Position numbers and translations under genes: made by a program. A stretch of DNA of 64,000 nt from Straminergon stramineum (taxonomy: Eukaryota > Streptophyta > Bryopsida > Hypnales > Calliergonaceae). The notes under the pieces were generated by a model, which saw only the letters and a program-made list of their open reading frames with translations, was not told the DNA's origin and ran no database searches. The stretch is taken from positions 20,874,906 to 20,938,905 of the forward strand of contig OY987264.1 of assembly GCA_963920665.1 (NCBI GenBank), read 5' to 3'. Positions 46,861-60,282 of the stretch are shown piece after piece (within the stretch, counting starts at the first letter, position 1; each line of letters opens with the position of its first letter).

Positions 46861-48399
46861 CACCTTAAATCAAACAAATTCTTTGACATGTACTATTGAA
46901 TATTAGAAAGCTCTCATTTTTTAATCACATAAAGATTGTTTGGCAAGAAAGTTGGGAAAAATCCAAGAACAATATTTGATTGCACTATGCAAAATCCTAG
47001 CTATCTTCAATGAAGTCCACTACAATAGGGCAAAATAATAACTATTTGTAAGTATGATTTTTAGTGAATGTAGTGGCCTATGATATTTATAGTGATTTGG
47101 TTGCAACAAATTTAAAATTAAATTATTTGTGATATAAGATGTCTCTATCTAGTCACTTTGAATTTGTAAAATATAACATTATAAAATTTGCAAGGATTTG
47201 AAAATGTCCTTTGTAGAATGGATTTAGAGCATTTGCCTATGAATGTTATGCAAAAAGTAATGCAATCAATTGAATACTTGGAGGACCTCCAAATAAAAAA
47301 TTATAATTACAAATACAATAAAATGTTGTATGTAAAAATTAGAATAAATATAGTTTGTATAAACCATGGTATTTTGTGAGTTGTTGCAATTTTCCTTGAA
47401 TATTCACCTATTGTGGTATTTGCGGGCTAAAATTTCACTACCAATTTGTATAGTCTTCACTTTTTCTTGCTTTGGATAATGTATTAAAGGAAGGGTTTAT
47501 ATGGTCTCTCTATATACAAGATGTATATAAGAATTGATATTTGAAATTTTGTGTATATCACCTAATACAATGATCATTGAAGTCATATTTTTACAATATC
47601 GAATATCAAAGTAATCTAAATAATGTGTCTTTAGAAAGCTTGTCAAGGCTAGATTGAAGTTCATTTGAGATTTAATACAAATTTGAGTTTATACTCTAAC
47701 AAAATCAATTTAACCCTTAGGGGGACCAAGCCCAATTGAAAAAATATGTATTTCATCCACTTGCATATATTTGTTTTTCTACTTTTTATTTTTTGCTCAT
47801 TTAATCTAAAATTTGTGTACTTAAATTAAATATAGGTTCATAAAATTGATTTGTTACCATTAGGAGCTTCTAGTGTTATCAAAACAAAATGTAGATTAAA
47901 GTGTTGTCACTCAAATGCTCCTAAGGAAGCAAAATTGGCTATGGACAAGACATTGCACTTTTTGTAGTAGGAAATAGATGGTCATCAAATGAAATAAATT
48001 ATCCACTATATAATTTTGTACTTGTTTACAAAACCTTTTTTTTGTATAGAAACACGGCCAAAGTATATATGTAGATTCCAACCATAGAAAGTGGAGTCCA
48101 TTTGGTAGTAATTGTAGTTTGTTGAATTTGGTGCACATCCAACAATGCCCTTTGCAACTAATTTTGTGTGTTGCAAGGCAAACAATTAGAATGTTTGTGC
48201 TCATGTCCATGCATTGTTCAATGACCACTACATTTCAACTTCAAAAATTCTTAACTAATTCCACAAAGGTCCAAAAAATATGAAAAGACTTGGGTTAGAT
48301 GCCAATTCCATTTTTCTTCCTATGAAAATTGGCTGAAAATTCTTTCAAGGAGTTTGGCTTCCCCCAAATGTAATCAACTCTTAAAAGGTCACTTTAAGA
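46861..48399. other. AT-rich intergenic DNA, nothing recognised
   Basis: A TTAACCCTTAGGGGGACCAA end at about 47710 suggests another left end of the TTAA group, but no right end could be matched. No gene. Confidence 0.35.
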
Positions 48400-48865
48400 G
48401 TAGACTAAACCCTTGAAGAATAGACTCGTGACCATGGAAATCCTCCCTTTTGGAACCATATGACATCATCTACTTTAATCCTTAAAGGACAGACTGGTGA
48501 TTGTGTAAATCCTCCCTTTTGAAATTGTGTGACATCATCTACTTTATAAAATTCAAAAACACTTATTGAGAGTCAAACTACTATAGAAGATCTTCCCTTT
48601 CCACCCCTAATTCTAAGGATGAATAGTTGCACTTTTGTCCTACACATGAAAATTCCTTGTCATCCACTGGGCACAAAACGTCCAAGTCGACGTTTATGGG
48701 TTAGAAAACCCAAAAATACTCATTGGGAGTCAAACTATTGTAGAAGATCTCCCCTTTCCACCCCTAATTCCAAGGATGAATAGTTACACTTTTGTCCTGC
48801 ATAAGAGAATTCCTTGTCATTTTTTGGACAATAAACGTCCAATGCATCATTTATGGGTTTAAACT
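48400..48865 (+). mobile_element. Tandem diverged copies of the 230-bp TTAA element
   Basis: GTGACATCATCTACTTTATA, TCAAACTACTATAGAAGATC, AATTCTAAGGATGAATAGTT and an AAACGTCCAAGTCGACGTTT end are followed by a second run from AATACTCATTGGGAGTCAAA to GTCCAATGCATCATTTATGG. A short third start sits at 48405-48475. The terminal TTAGGGG is degraded to TTATGGG. Confidence 0.6.
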
Positions 48866-49113
48866 TATCGCAATGAAGTTGTAATGCAACCGTGTAGTGA
48901 GCAATTACATCTATTTTGATGCAAAAATACATGATCTTTCAAAGGAAATCAATCAAGGCAACTACTGTACATTTTCATCCCAAAATCAAATCCAGCAGAG
49001 CATGGAATTCTGAATATTAATATATTACCAATTTGCTTCAGTTCTCAGCCTGTCACCCTCCATACATTGTCTAAGTATTTGACGAAAATTGCTGGCCTCT
49101 TCTTCTACTAACT

Positions 49114-49386
49114 TAAGGTGGGTACACCCAAAAGTGCCACAAATTGGTACTGTGTCTAGTTACTATTATTAGTCTGTTCAGAATTTCATATTGTATTGTT
49201 GGCAAGTGAAAGGAGGTTCCAATGCACCAAAGAACATGCCATTTGGATACAGTATGCAAAAGTTATGGAGGGTCAAAGTTTGTTTCTAAAAGAGTTTCTT
49301 CCACATAGGTACATAATTGGTTTTGGAGATGTACACAGTCTGAAGATGGCGGTTTAAGGTCAGGTGCCATTTTGGGGGTGCCTACC
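49114..49386 (+). mobile_element. MITE-like element (about 270 bp), best ends of the GGTGGGCACCCCCAAA family
   Basis: Left end GGTGGGTACACCCAAAAGTG; right end complement GGTAGGCACCCCCAAAATGG. The interior has GGTTCCAATGCACCAAAGAA and CAAAAGTTATGGAGGGTCAA. The flanks (TAA left, ATA right) do not give a clear target duplication. No coding capacity. Confidence 0.7.
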
Positions 49387-49494
49387 ATATACGTCCTCCG
49401 TAACTCTCGTCCTAATCTAACAAAGGAAATTCGAGAGGAAGTAAGTTAGAGAGGAAGAGACCAAGGCAATTGCTTCATGGACAAGAGTAAGATA

Positions 49495-49570
49495 ATGGAA
49501 GTCCACTAACATCATTTAGCCCACAATGGGCTTGCTCCCATTTGGTCTGGAATGAGGTAGTTTACCTTAA
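49495..49570 (-). mobile_element. Partial foldback element, family GTGAGCCCATTG
   Basis: The minus strand reads TTAAGGTAAACTACC, then CCAAATGGGAGCAAGCCCAT, then TGTGGGCTAAATGATGTTAG, which matches the left half of 13618-13759. Confidence 0.6.
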
Positions 49571-49819
49571 CTTAATTGAAGTTTGTTTTTTCAATTAATT
49601 TTGTGGTTAACTTAGCAAGGAGAGCTGAAGTGGGGCATTATTTTTTGTTTATGAAAATTGTGTGGGGGATGCATTTGATGTCATGGCAGAGCAATGGCAG
49701 CCCACTACCAGCCATGCATGGGACGGACGGACTCTTGTTTTTTGGGTAATTAATAAGCCGTTTGTCGCACAGTTGGAAGTTGTGAAATGCATTCAGTTAC
49801 TAGCATCCTCCAGTTCTAT

Positions 49820-50410
49820 TTTGTGGGCAATGAAGGTTGAAAAAACAAATAAAAAGTCATTTATTGAACTCAATTTTGGAAAATTTTCAAACAAAATAAA
49901 AAAAACAAAGGATGTATTGTAAGTTACTTATTAGAATGTTTTCACTATTGAGATTTACAATTCTCCATTTTTTTGGTCAAATTAGGTTGTTAGCAATTTA
50001 GTTTTTTCTTTCATTCAAAACCACCTTCCACTTTCTATTTTTTCTTAAAATATGAATACAAAAGTTTTTTTGGTAAAGTATTTTTTCATAATCTCAAACC
50101 ATTTTTCTACACAAGGACTAAAGTGCACAAGTTATAGGACATACTTGTTTTTTTCCTAAAAATGTTGGTAGACAAAATTTCAACTTTGAAATGGGCTAGA
50201 AAAATTGATCTACTTTTGGAAATTTAGGCACATTGAAATTGTAATCAAGGGCAATTTTCACTCTAAAATTGGGGAAGGATGTGCCTAGACAAGTTGATAA
50301 AAGGAGCCTATGGTTGTATTCCTTATGAATAAAAATATATGATGATTTTAGCCTTTGTTTAGTCACAAGAATTCTAAAGCACTTTTGGAGCTCAAAACAC
50401 CATAGTAAAT
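49820..50410 (-). mobile_element. Remnant related to 31717-32525 and 43370-43965
   Basis: Contains TGGGCAATGAAGG, TTAGCAATTTAGTTTTTTC, GACTAAAGTGCACAAGTTAT (also at 43680) and the GGAGCTCAAAACACCATAG end. Terminal repeats are absent. Confidence 0.4.
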
Positions 50411-53135
50411 TAGGATAAACCATAAATCCCCAATTATGAGATATGGTCAAGATTACTATATACCATACGTCAAGGTCTAATTCGTCATTCAGGTGCCGAA
50501 ATAGAATTTCCATGTCAAATTCTTAGAAGCCCATGTCATCTCATGCTATTCACAAAATGACATATGATATTTATGTTGAATCTGACCTTCAAATAGGGCT
50601 TCATTCTATACTATGTTATATCCTACGTAAAAGTATACACTATCCTTTACCCTAAATGCACTTATACCCATCTAGTAGGTGGGGCATCATCCAATTTTAT
50701 TTCCTTGTTCACCATTTCCCAACATGCCCACACACCTATGGGTTGCTTCTTACCCAATGCATGCAAAAAAACCTTTGGCCATAGCCCCCGGCCCACAATT
50801 GAATCGAATGCCACTAAAATCCGTACATAAAAAGTTTGTAGTTGTGCCCCCAATAGGCCAACCATATATATATAAATTTTGTGATAATATCACATGACCG
50901 AAGTTTGTTCGAGTGTCCAAGGACGTCCCAACAGCTGATCAGAAATAGAAGAGCCGTTCCGCTTGAGTATGCCAAACAGTTAGCATCCCGATGATTGGTT
51001 TGCAGCTGCTTGCTTTCCTTGCGTGCTTTTTCTCGGCTTTTTTTGTCCGACGCCAGTGAAAACTTTTGATTTTGCTGCAAAATGCAGTTTGTATAACAAC
51101 TCAACCAACTTGAACTCACTTTTTTTTTTCTTTTTTTTTTCTTTTTGAATGCAATAATGAAATGCACAATCTTTATGGTAACCACTCACTTTCCCGTCTT
51201 GCAAATTCCAGTACTAATTGTTTGTTTGGCCTCATTCATCATCATTTGACTTCGGTGCAAAAATCTTACGTTACCTTTTTGAGCATGAAACCAAATTCTT
51301 CCGTCTTTGGATCTCAACCACACATTGACTGTTTTTGCCTTCACTTTTTTTCCAGCATACATGGGGTTTTGTGGAATCCAGTTGAAGAGCCAAGTACACT
51401 TTGCAATCATGAGGTGAGTCACACAAATGGTGAAAAAAATAGGGGATCATGATGATCCCGGCGGGGTTCTTCAAATCGCTCGTTTTTTGCATTAGGATAT
51501 TTTTTTTCTCTACTCTACATGTCTCTATGATGTTTTGGGGAGAATTTTCGGTTAGTTTGTGGCTAGGGGAAGTAAAGGTTGTAATTTGAAAACTTTGCAA
51601 AAGTCCCAATGAAAAAATCTTTAAAAAATTCTGTTTGGGGTAAAAAATAGAGAAAAAATTGGACTTGGTACTTGGAAAAATTGGTTCAATATGGGAATTA
51701 AAGGAAAATAGTTGGTGAAACTCAAGAGATGTCCCAAACGATTGGAAGCATGATAAAATAAGTGCAAAGATTTGATTTGAATTTGTTCGATGGAGAAGAA
51801 CTTATTCCAAGACGCTTCTCTTTGAGGATGGTGTGAATCAAGAGTCTACTCACTTATGGGGGCAATTGTGAGAGTACTTGATGTGGTGGTGCTTAGAGCA
51901 TCCTCAATACATGACCGGAAATAAAGGTAGTACTCATTCTAGTTTGGTGGGAAAAAAAAAAGTGATCTTAAGCAAAGTTGGCAATCCAAAACTCAAATGA
52001 ACTTTACTTTATTAAGGAGAAGAAAAGATTCTACATAAAGAAAAAAAATTTTGTGCAAAAAAGGGAAGGTTCAATTTATTAGCATATGTAATAATGCTTG
52101 AAAAGCTATGATAGTTGCGAAACTTCCTATTGTGAGCCCAGTTGTGGGCTCTTTGTATTTTGCCAACTTCCAAGGGTTGGAAAAGATTATAGTGGGCTAG
52201 GGAATAAAGAAAAGCCAACAATAATGTTTTCTAGAGTTGTCTCTTTATTTTGGTGTTGATGTAATGGTTTATAATTGGACTCAAGATGCATTGGAGTTGA
52301 GTACGTATTTCAATTCCCATGGCAATTTACAATTCTTGTAGACTCTAGAACACCTATGCAAAAAATGCCATCAACAAGGACATAATGTTCTTAGGTTGTT
52401 GGAAACTAGAAGAAAGATGGTCTATAGGCATCAATGTCTAGTGCCTGAAGATTCCTTTTTTGTAGTAGGATGCCTCACCTTTCTTCATTGTAGATCTCAA
52501 ATTGGAAAAATAGTTCAATGATTGATGTAGTTGTCAACAAGGACTTGATTTATGTACAACATGTTTCTATTGGCTACCCAAGTATTTGCATTGTGTAAAG
52601 AAGAAGAGGGAGAATTACTAGCAACCCTATTGTTTAGAATTGGCTTACATTATCAATCTATTTGTTTAAGGTCTTACATTAATTCCAAGTAGCAAGTACA
52701 AGTGAAAAGAGAGGCTTTGGGCTACCAATGTAGAAAACTATTAGATACATAGTAGTATTTTGAAACATTCTAAACAATTCCCATTATCAATAAACCATTT
52801 TTTTACAAATGTTGAAAGAGTTGTAGATTTGTTACCAAAATAAAATTTAGATTCCTTTTCTTGAATTGGTCCTTTGGGTACTCATGTCAATTTCTTAAGA
52901 ATGTTATGAATTAGGAAAGTACATATGATAAGGCATCCTATTTGTGCTGCTATTTTCAAGTAGTATACACTTAAATTTAAAATGTGCACCACTTGTATGG
53001 TGCATAGTGGCAAGTACAACACAAGTGAATTGTGGCACAAATAGGATGGCCCTCAAAAGAGTATATCCAAACAACATAAAACAATAGAGGTAAAACTATA
53101 TTTTGATGAATTGTATGGCAAGTTGTTGCTATGGT
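50411..53135. other. Intergenic DNA, nothing recognised
   Basis: Several short frames occur, none with a domain. A stretch at 51690-51745 repeats the GGGAATTAAAGGAAAATAGT block found at 36551. Confidence 0.35.
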
Positions 53136-53253
53136 ATAAGGTAAGTGAGCCATTGCAAGCCAAACATGTACAAGGCAGCAAAATTTCAATAGTGGTGTAC
53201 ATTTCAGAACTTGAATATACCCAGTCGTATATAATTTTGCCCACAATGGGCTC
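53136..53253 (+). mobile_element. Foldback element, family GTGAGCCCATTG
   Basis: Left end TAAGGTAAGTGAGCCATTGC with AAGCCAAA; interior AGTGGTGTACATTTCA as in 13618-13759; right side TTTTGCCCACAATGGGCTCC. It runs directly into the C and T tracts of the next fragment. Confidence 0.65.
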
Positions 53254-53261
53254 CCTCCCCC

Positions 53262-53400
53262 CCCCCTTTTTTTTTATTTGAAACAAATGGGAATCCATTG
53301 CATAAAAAAAGTCACAGTACAAAGCGGCCAAGCCAAAAGAGGCTGGACAATTGAAGAGAGCTTGCTCCCCTTTTAACTTAGTGATATGTGGACTGCAGGA
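53262..53400 (-). repeat. LINE-tail-like antisense fragment
   Basis: A T tract, then GAAACAAATGGGAATCCATT, AAAAGTCACAGTACAAAGCG and AGAGGCTGGACAATTGAAGA. Of this fragment type it is the longest in the window. Tentative. Confidence 0.4.
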
Positions 53401-55416
53401 AATCTGGAGAGTCATCAAGAGCAGAGAATTCTGGATTCAAGTCCAGTTTGTGCTGATGATTAGTGACAGAAAGTTAAAGTTCAAGGGCAAGAGGCACAAC
53501 AAATGATGAGCCTGATGATTGCCATCCAACTATTCCTGTCATACAAACAAAGGCCTTTAGGTATGACATATTTTAAAGCACTGGGGAGTTGAATCTTTAT
53601 TTATTCATTCATTTCAATACAATGACAAGATTTTCGAAGCACCAGTAAATTGAATATCTCTATTAAAATTTTTAATGCAACTGGAGAGATTTCATTACAA
53701 GACTTGACTCCCTCTCCGATAACTTGTAAGAGATAAGTCAGTTGAAAATTTCCATGAAGGCCTGCTTGCAATCTGGAAAATCCATTGCAAAACCGAGTTG
53801 CCTGCATTTCTTTCTAGAATCAGTGACCTATCATCATATTATAACAACATAAAAGTAAAAAAGAATGTATTATAATAAGAGAAATTCATTTAGTTATAAA
53901 CTGTCCATTTATGGTGGTTAGGTCCTTCATACTACTGTAGCGTATATGATTGACTCGGAGGCTCCAAATCCGTGCCGCTAAGTTTTAGCCTCTCTACCAA
54001 CTTTTACCCAGTACTTCAGCAAACCAGCCAGCTTTTCCGACATGCAAGATAATAATAACTCCTAAGAAATATCCACGTAGGCTATACCAATTAGTACAGC
54101 TTGCTTACCATATCTGAGGTAGCCTTTCTACGTTTGCAATTTAGTGTGAGTGGCCGGTTTTGCCATTGGGAAGAAGGGCCTACACAACCACAAAATAGGG
54201 AGCAAATTAATACTGTGGGGCCTATGTGCATTGGAAAGTACATGGCGTAGAACTCCTCCCCAATGAGAGACTTCAAAGCTCAGACAGTCTTCTCCGAAGA
54301 ATGAAATTTACTGTTCCAGTAATAGCAATACCCACTCAGGTTTCCTTGACGATCAACTGTGGATATCAAATCTACCAGATTGAAATGCTATTTCTGGCAA
54401 GCTGTCTGGAATTTTGGGTGCAACAAAACAAAAATATAGTAATTTTCAAATGTATTCTTACTCAGCAAGGAATGACTCGATCCGGGCAGGTATAACTTAT
54501 GACTTCTGATTTTCCGTACTGGTCCAATCAGCAATCTTCATGTGCGTCAAACACCATCTGGGCCCAGAACAGCATTCCCTCACAGATTGTCAGCCAAAGG
54601 AACAGTGTACATAATTTAATAAAAAAATATAAAATTAAGAAGAAATTAAGAATGAGAACTGCATGAGGTGTAAGGAACAGGGGATGTATCTACAGTAAAA
54701 TGGCTCACCCAAACCTTCAGTTACAGCCAATTCTACAGCAGTCTGTTAGACTTTTCAACTTTTCCACCCAACATTACAAAACAAAGCAGGAAGTAAAAAG
54801 AGTCCCAGAAACTGATTGAAGAGAAGTGGCACCAGGCAAATACAGTGGGTACTACTACTGAGCGTAAGTCACATGTTGGAAGTGTCAGCTTTGATGTACA
54901 TCAGTAGTCATTCAAATCACTACCAATACCATAACAAAATAGTTCAGCTGCAATACACGTAATCCATGCACAAGCGGTTGAACATAGTTGGGTCTTTTCC
55001 AATAATTACACTGGAACTAAACCAGGACCCTGACACATTTGCAACTGATGTGTATCTCTGAGCAAAGGGGAACTATTTTTCAGTAAACTGATGGAAGTTG
55101 GTGAACACACGTGAAACTCTGAGCAGCTAAGAAATGAAGGGAGGTGAGAGAGATCTTAACAGGAACATAAAACATTGGCAGAAAGCATCAGAATCTGGAT
55201 CTATGTAGTCGAATAATATCATACAACTGCTGGTTTGAGCAACACCATAAAAAAAGTCTAATAGATTTCAGATTTTAGCGTGCATTCAACATATTGATTC
55301 TAGTGGTGAATTATACGAGCGATTCAAAACTGCAGGCCTTAGAAATTGCATCAAACGCACCTTCACTGATTGCAGGATCTGACTCCCTCTTCCTTTCCAC
55401 CTAAATACTACCCCAC
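53401..55416. other. Intergenic DNA and 3' flank of the carA pseudogene
   Basis: No gene was recognised. The part next to 55416 may contain the former 3' UTR of the pseudogene. Confidence 0.35.
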
Positions 55417-58400
55417 TCAATAGAAAACCCATAAGAGTTGAAAGTTATACCTTTTAGCAGATCCAGCCTCTGTCCTCTCCAAAAGTAGTTTGTCTCGAGC
55501 CTTCGACCTTTTCTCCCTCAGCTTTTCGACAAAGTTAAAGAACGCTGCACAAAGATACGAATATGTCAGCAAAAAAGTGAAATTCTGAAGAATATTAGAA
55601 TTTAACTCATACCAAACTCCCAGAGGACCGAAGAAAACGTCCCGTACTTATCGTACATCACTAGGAAGTCAACAATGAGACAATGCAAATGGCATCGAAT
55701 CTCTACACGAACTCAAGAGTCGAAATATAGCTCATTCGAGTTGCAAGCAAAACCCCGATTCGAACTAGTGCATTCACAATTCCGATAGGTATTGTATGCA
55801 TCAAACGAGCATCCAACCATAAATGAGTGACATATAAAGAGGATAAGAGCACGGTGTACCTTCGTCAGAATCATGAGGACCAGGAGACGCTTCAGGATGC
55901 TGGTGGATGCTCATGCCGTTCATAACAAGGAATGTGAGACCAGCACACGAGCCATCATTGAAATTACTGTGGTTCAATTCAACAACTTCTGGCAGTGTGA
56001 CCGGATCAACTGCATAATTGTGGTTTCGTACAAATGAATTGATAGGTTAGAATGAGTTCAAAAAGATTGTCTAAGAGCATGCCTTTCAAGAAAAAAATGC
56101 GGATGATATATGCCAGCAATGCTCGACAGTTTGGTCTTCCAGAAAATACAAGTACTAGGAGTGCACAATTTCCAGAACCCCTAAAGGACCAAGAAGCACG
56201 ACTTGAGCCTCATGTTTTTCTAGCAGTCCTGAGTAGGTCATTTCGGAAACTATCTTTAGTCAAATTTCATTTACTATTTAACCAACCCATGCAATGTTCT
56301 TCAACGATTCTGGTGATATAAAGTTAGCCTCATCTGAATTACGATTTTCACAATATGATCAATAAAAACTGTCATCTTAAAACCATGACTTCTTGGTTAA
56401 ATCCCTTGTGGCTTGAGAATCTCTTGCCGAAGGTTCTATTCAAGTACGTCGCAGTCGGTGAGAATATTCGTGCTAATGTCAAGAGGAGTTGAGCAAGGTT
56501 GAGAAAAATAACCTGAGCACTGATTTTCACGCGGCCAGTGGGAAGATGGATTGAATGGCGCACTGGATGGTTTCCATCGTGCTGACCGAAATTCGTCTTG
56601 AATGTCGAGCCACCAAGTGCTTTGGCCTAGTTGTTGATGATCCATACAAATTCCAAAGCCTGGGACTTTGCCAACCAAATCCTGCACAATTTTAACAGCA
56701 TAGGGAACTGCGGACTGGCCACCAGGTCCATTGCCGAAAAGTATACCATCCGGCTTGAGATGCAAAACTTCTGAAGATAGGTTTGTGGATGGACAACCGT
56801 AATTCTACACCCATAGGAGGTAATACTCCTTAGAATATCCTTTGCACCAAAACCATATGCTACCATCTAAAACACCATCACATAAATCAACAGTTAGAAC
56901 AAGATGGTCAAATATTCTTTAGGGCGTTACCACATTACAGGCAGTACCATTCAGGCTCAGTCCACATGGTTTGAAAAGCTCTTTCTTCTTCCACATTTAT
57001 GGCCTTTCCAAGATATAGTGTTTTTGGACAAAGGGTACAGAATTCATTGTCTTGTCATTGTTCCTGAACCACATAGAATGCTTGAAAGGAAATAAAGGGA
57101 CTCCTCAATCTGTCTTGCTGTTCCTCTACTGTGGTAACAACATGCTCTCATAGACCAATGACATGCCCACTTCATTTTCTTGCTTCTAGAGTGATAAGCC
57201 TCTTTATAAGTCTCGAGGACAGTCTCTTCACTGAAGCAGATGCCAATTACATCAACTCAATAACCATGATAACAGCGCAAGGCCTATTGATCCATTTGCA
57301 ATAGACACGTCTGCCAATAAATCCTTAAGCACCAGGTATGAAAAGTATCAGGCACTTACATGGAGCCTCTGAACGCCAGAATCAGCACTAAATTCCCACT
57401 CCAAGTCGGTATTATCTTTCAATTCATAAGGTTTGCTGCGGCTCAAATCAGTGATCAAATCCTTACCTGTTCAATCCCCACGTACATTGTCAACATATCC
57501 ATTGACCACCTTAAAATGCACAGAAACTATCCACGCGGATCATAGTCACAGACGGCCGCGAGCCCATATGTCGAAACACTAGATAACCTCCCAAATTCGG
57601 CCAGTTGGTTCGTCCCACAGGCTGTTTACACGTATTTCACTCTTCCAGGAAAACCTAGTTTAAATAAAAATAAAAATTCCAATAACCGGACTTTCTCAAT
57701 CCAATCGAATCTGCAAACTCTGATCGTCAATGACTTGATCAACTGAAACTTGTCCCAGTGGCGATCAGATCAAAACTAGATGGTCACAAATCCTGCCAAA
57801 ACCGTGATGCCTTAATGACCATGCAAAATAACCCACTCCCAGTATAGATCAACTCTTGGAAAAAGTTGGATGTACTTCGCGAGCAGAGAGGTTGACAAAA
57901 TATAACATGCAGCTAATCGCAATTGTCTCTATCCCAAATAGATAAGTAGTCAAAACTCCAATAAAGCAGCCATCTTCTAGTAGGCGCTCAGTAATAGCTC
58001 GAGTGTCTATATCCGCTGCAATCACCACCACATGCAGAGACAACTTAGGATGGACATTTGGGTAGGTTGACTGCAAGTATTTTTTTAAAATAGATTAACA
58101 AAAACGAGATAAATTCCCTATGTGCATGCAACACATTTGTCAAATATAAGCTTGACAACTGGAGGAAATATCAAGCAATATGAAATCATCATCACAATAA
58201 ATGACGGGCATCGAGAAACTTACGCATGCCCATTACAATACTCATCCCTAATATTCAGAAAGAGTTTCTGAACATCGCCAGTTTGACACCGTGATATCAA
58301 CGCAGCTCTCCTTTAGAAAGTAAAGAAAAGGATTATCACCAGCAAGATTTAAATCAACTTCCTGTGAACAAATCCAAGTGGATTGAACAAAAAACACCAC

Positions 58401-59945
58401 TTTTAGAGAAGAAGCCATATGACAAAAAGGCAATATATTTATCGGCAGATTAGATGTGCTTGCTCCGAGCTACTAACAAATGCCTTCTTATTATAAAAAT
58501 GCAAATAAATATCACACATACTCAATTCGTTCAACAGACACATGACCAAATCAAGTACAGTACAGTTCAATTTTACCGCATATAAATAAAAACTCGAGGA
58601 TATGGTCTTTCAGGCTGTAAAATGTGTTATTGGGTAGAAAACCTGAATCAGAAAGCTTAAAACGTGGACACTGCTGGTCCTAAAATTTAAATTTGCACTT
58701 CACAAAGATGACAAGGGAAATATACTTACAGATCGTAAAGGCTGCAAATGAACAAGTCATCAGTGAAGCTCACTAGACTACACGTCATCTGCAGGATAAA
58801 ATAAAATAAGTTTAGACTTCAAAATGCACCTGTTAGTAGTGCAGAGCTGATTTCCTTAACATGATGCCAATGCCATGATCAGGTTTTAAAAAGTAGCACA
58901 TCAAAATCGCACTTTGAAAAAGAAGAAGAAGCTTCCGAACCAGTACCCAGATTGATCCCTGTATTGTCAACATAAGATTGAGTCATCAGCACAAGCTGCC
59001 GGCGTAACTAGGACCTGTCAAAATTTCTTGATACCTGCCAGTCCATTTCAAAAACAGCAAAGACGTTACAAAATGATCCCAGCAGCTGCACTTGAGTTTA
59101 CAATCTACAATACCTAATGAACACACTGCCCTACATACGACATCCCAAATCTAGCATGAGTGCATATTCAGTTTGAGAATGTACACCATTTCGAGAATCT
59201 TATTAAAAGAACCCGAGTCAGTTTTTGATCATCTACCGATAAAATATTGAATCCTCATAACCTCTGCATGCAGTATCCAATATCCAACTTAAAGCATTCA
59301 TTGGTGCATTAAAATTTCCATTGATTTTCTACCAAGAATACATGAAAATTTGACCATTACATTAATCATAAATGATTATGCTCAGCACTGAAATTGTCCC
59401 TTTTGCCTGGGTGTGGTTACTTACCCATTCAATGAACTGTTGAAAAACTACCTAACCCACTTGAATGCCAGTAGCTTTAAAGGATTTTCTTCACCAGATT
59501 GACCCATCCTCAGCAAAGTTAACGACTCTCTTGTTCATTGCATCAAAATTCTACTTAGAAAATCCATTTATGATTCAAATATTGAATCACGCAGAAGTCC
59601 TAATTGCAAGCGAAAACCCTAAACTCTAAACCCTAAAAATCTGCACCAACAATTCTACTCCCACAACCCCGGCCCCGCAGCAAACCTAAACCCTGAGTTA
59701 CGTCCCCAGAGATGAGTACCGGTCTCCGGCGTCCCATTCACAGCAGTAGTGACTTGCACAAAGCTCGCATGGCGTTGCGTGCACACGTTCGAAGCCACTG
59801 ATGCTGTCACTTGCAGGCGGTCGCAGCAGAAATCAGAGAACAACGCTGAAAATGGAATCGAAGTAGAATGGGATATCTCCGCCAATTCAATTGCAGCGGT
59901 GGCCCCCATGTGGGATTGCACTACCACTTGCATGCTCATGGCCAT
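55417..59945 (-). pseudogene. carA: Unprocessed pseudogene of plastid carbamoyl-phosphate synthase small subunit
   Basis: Exon-like blocks in order on the minus strand: 59945-~59690 (transit-peptide-like start, then NGTPETGT), ~58302-58224 (SNWRCSETL), 58015-~57949 (DIDTRAITERLLEDGCFIGV), 57466-57360 (KDLITD...NTDLEWEF), 56866-56513 (glutaminase core), ~56025-55860 (NHNYAVDP, FNDGSCAGL, HPEASPGPHDSD) and 55544-~55417. CarA hydrolyses glutamine to feed ammonia to the large subunit for arginine and pyrimidine synthesis. The copy is broken. One base is missing near 56790, and one is extra near 56622. A stop falls right after SETLSEY at 58248-58250, where one base also seems missing. GICMDHQ replaces the family's GICMGHQ, NGPGGQ replaces NGPGDP, and no AG acceptor precedes the 56025 block. 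Introns are kept, so it is a duplicated, not a retrocopied, gene. Some single-base lesions could be assembly errors, but the substitutions argue for real decay. Confidence 0.85.
59255..59430 (-). mobile_element. MITE-like element in the carA pseudogene (reverse copy, GGTGGGCACCCCCAAA family)
   Basis: Order TCATAACCTCTGCATGCAGT, CATTCATTGGTGCATTAAAA, ACATGAAAATTTGACCATTA, then a GGGTGTGGTTACTTACCC end, matching the reverse copies at 30395 and 44400. It lies in the first intron-like gap of the pseudogene. Confidence 0.55.
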
Positions 59946-60282
59946 CGCTCACTCTCCAAAGAACAATTGCATCAAAGCAAACCCTTGAAAACTGTCCACC
60001 ACCACTCTTGCTCGAAATTGCAACCAAAAATTTCACGAATTGCAATCCCGGGAAGCTCCTGGATAACCTAATGGATCCTTGATTTTTGAAGTGGAGAGAA
60101 TTCGGAGAAGTGGAGGGTGAAGAGAGACTCGAGAGCTACAATCGAAGATGCCGCTGTCAGTTGGTGCCATGAGAAAGCTCAGCAATCAACAAGATAGTGT
60201 GCACATTGAAAATTTGGGCAATTTCAACCTCCAGATCACTGGTCTGATTGTTTCAGGCCGAGAGTAAAGGTACTCCGTAACT

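Noticed and set aside
53262..53400. An autonomous LINE
   Set aside because: Only a short tail-like fragment is present; no reverse transcriptase or endonuclease frame lies nearby on either strand.
53430..53460. tRNA-like T-arm (GGATTCAAGTCCAG)
   Set aside because: No acceptor stem or anticodon arm can be built around it.
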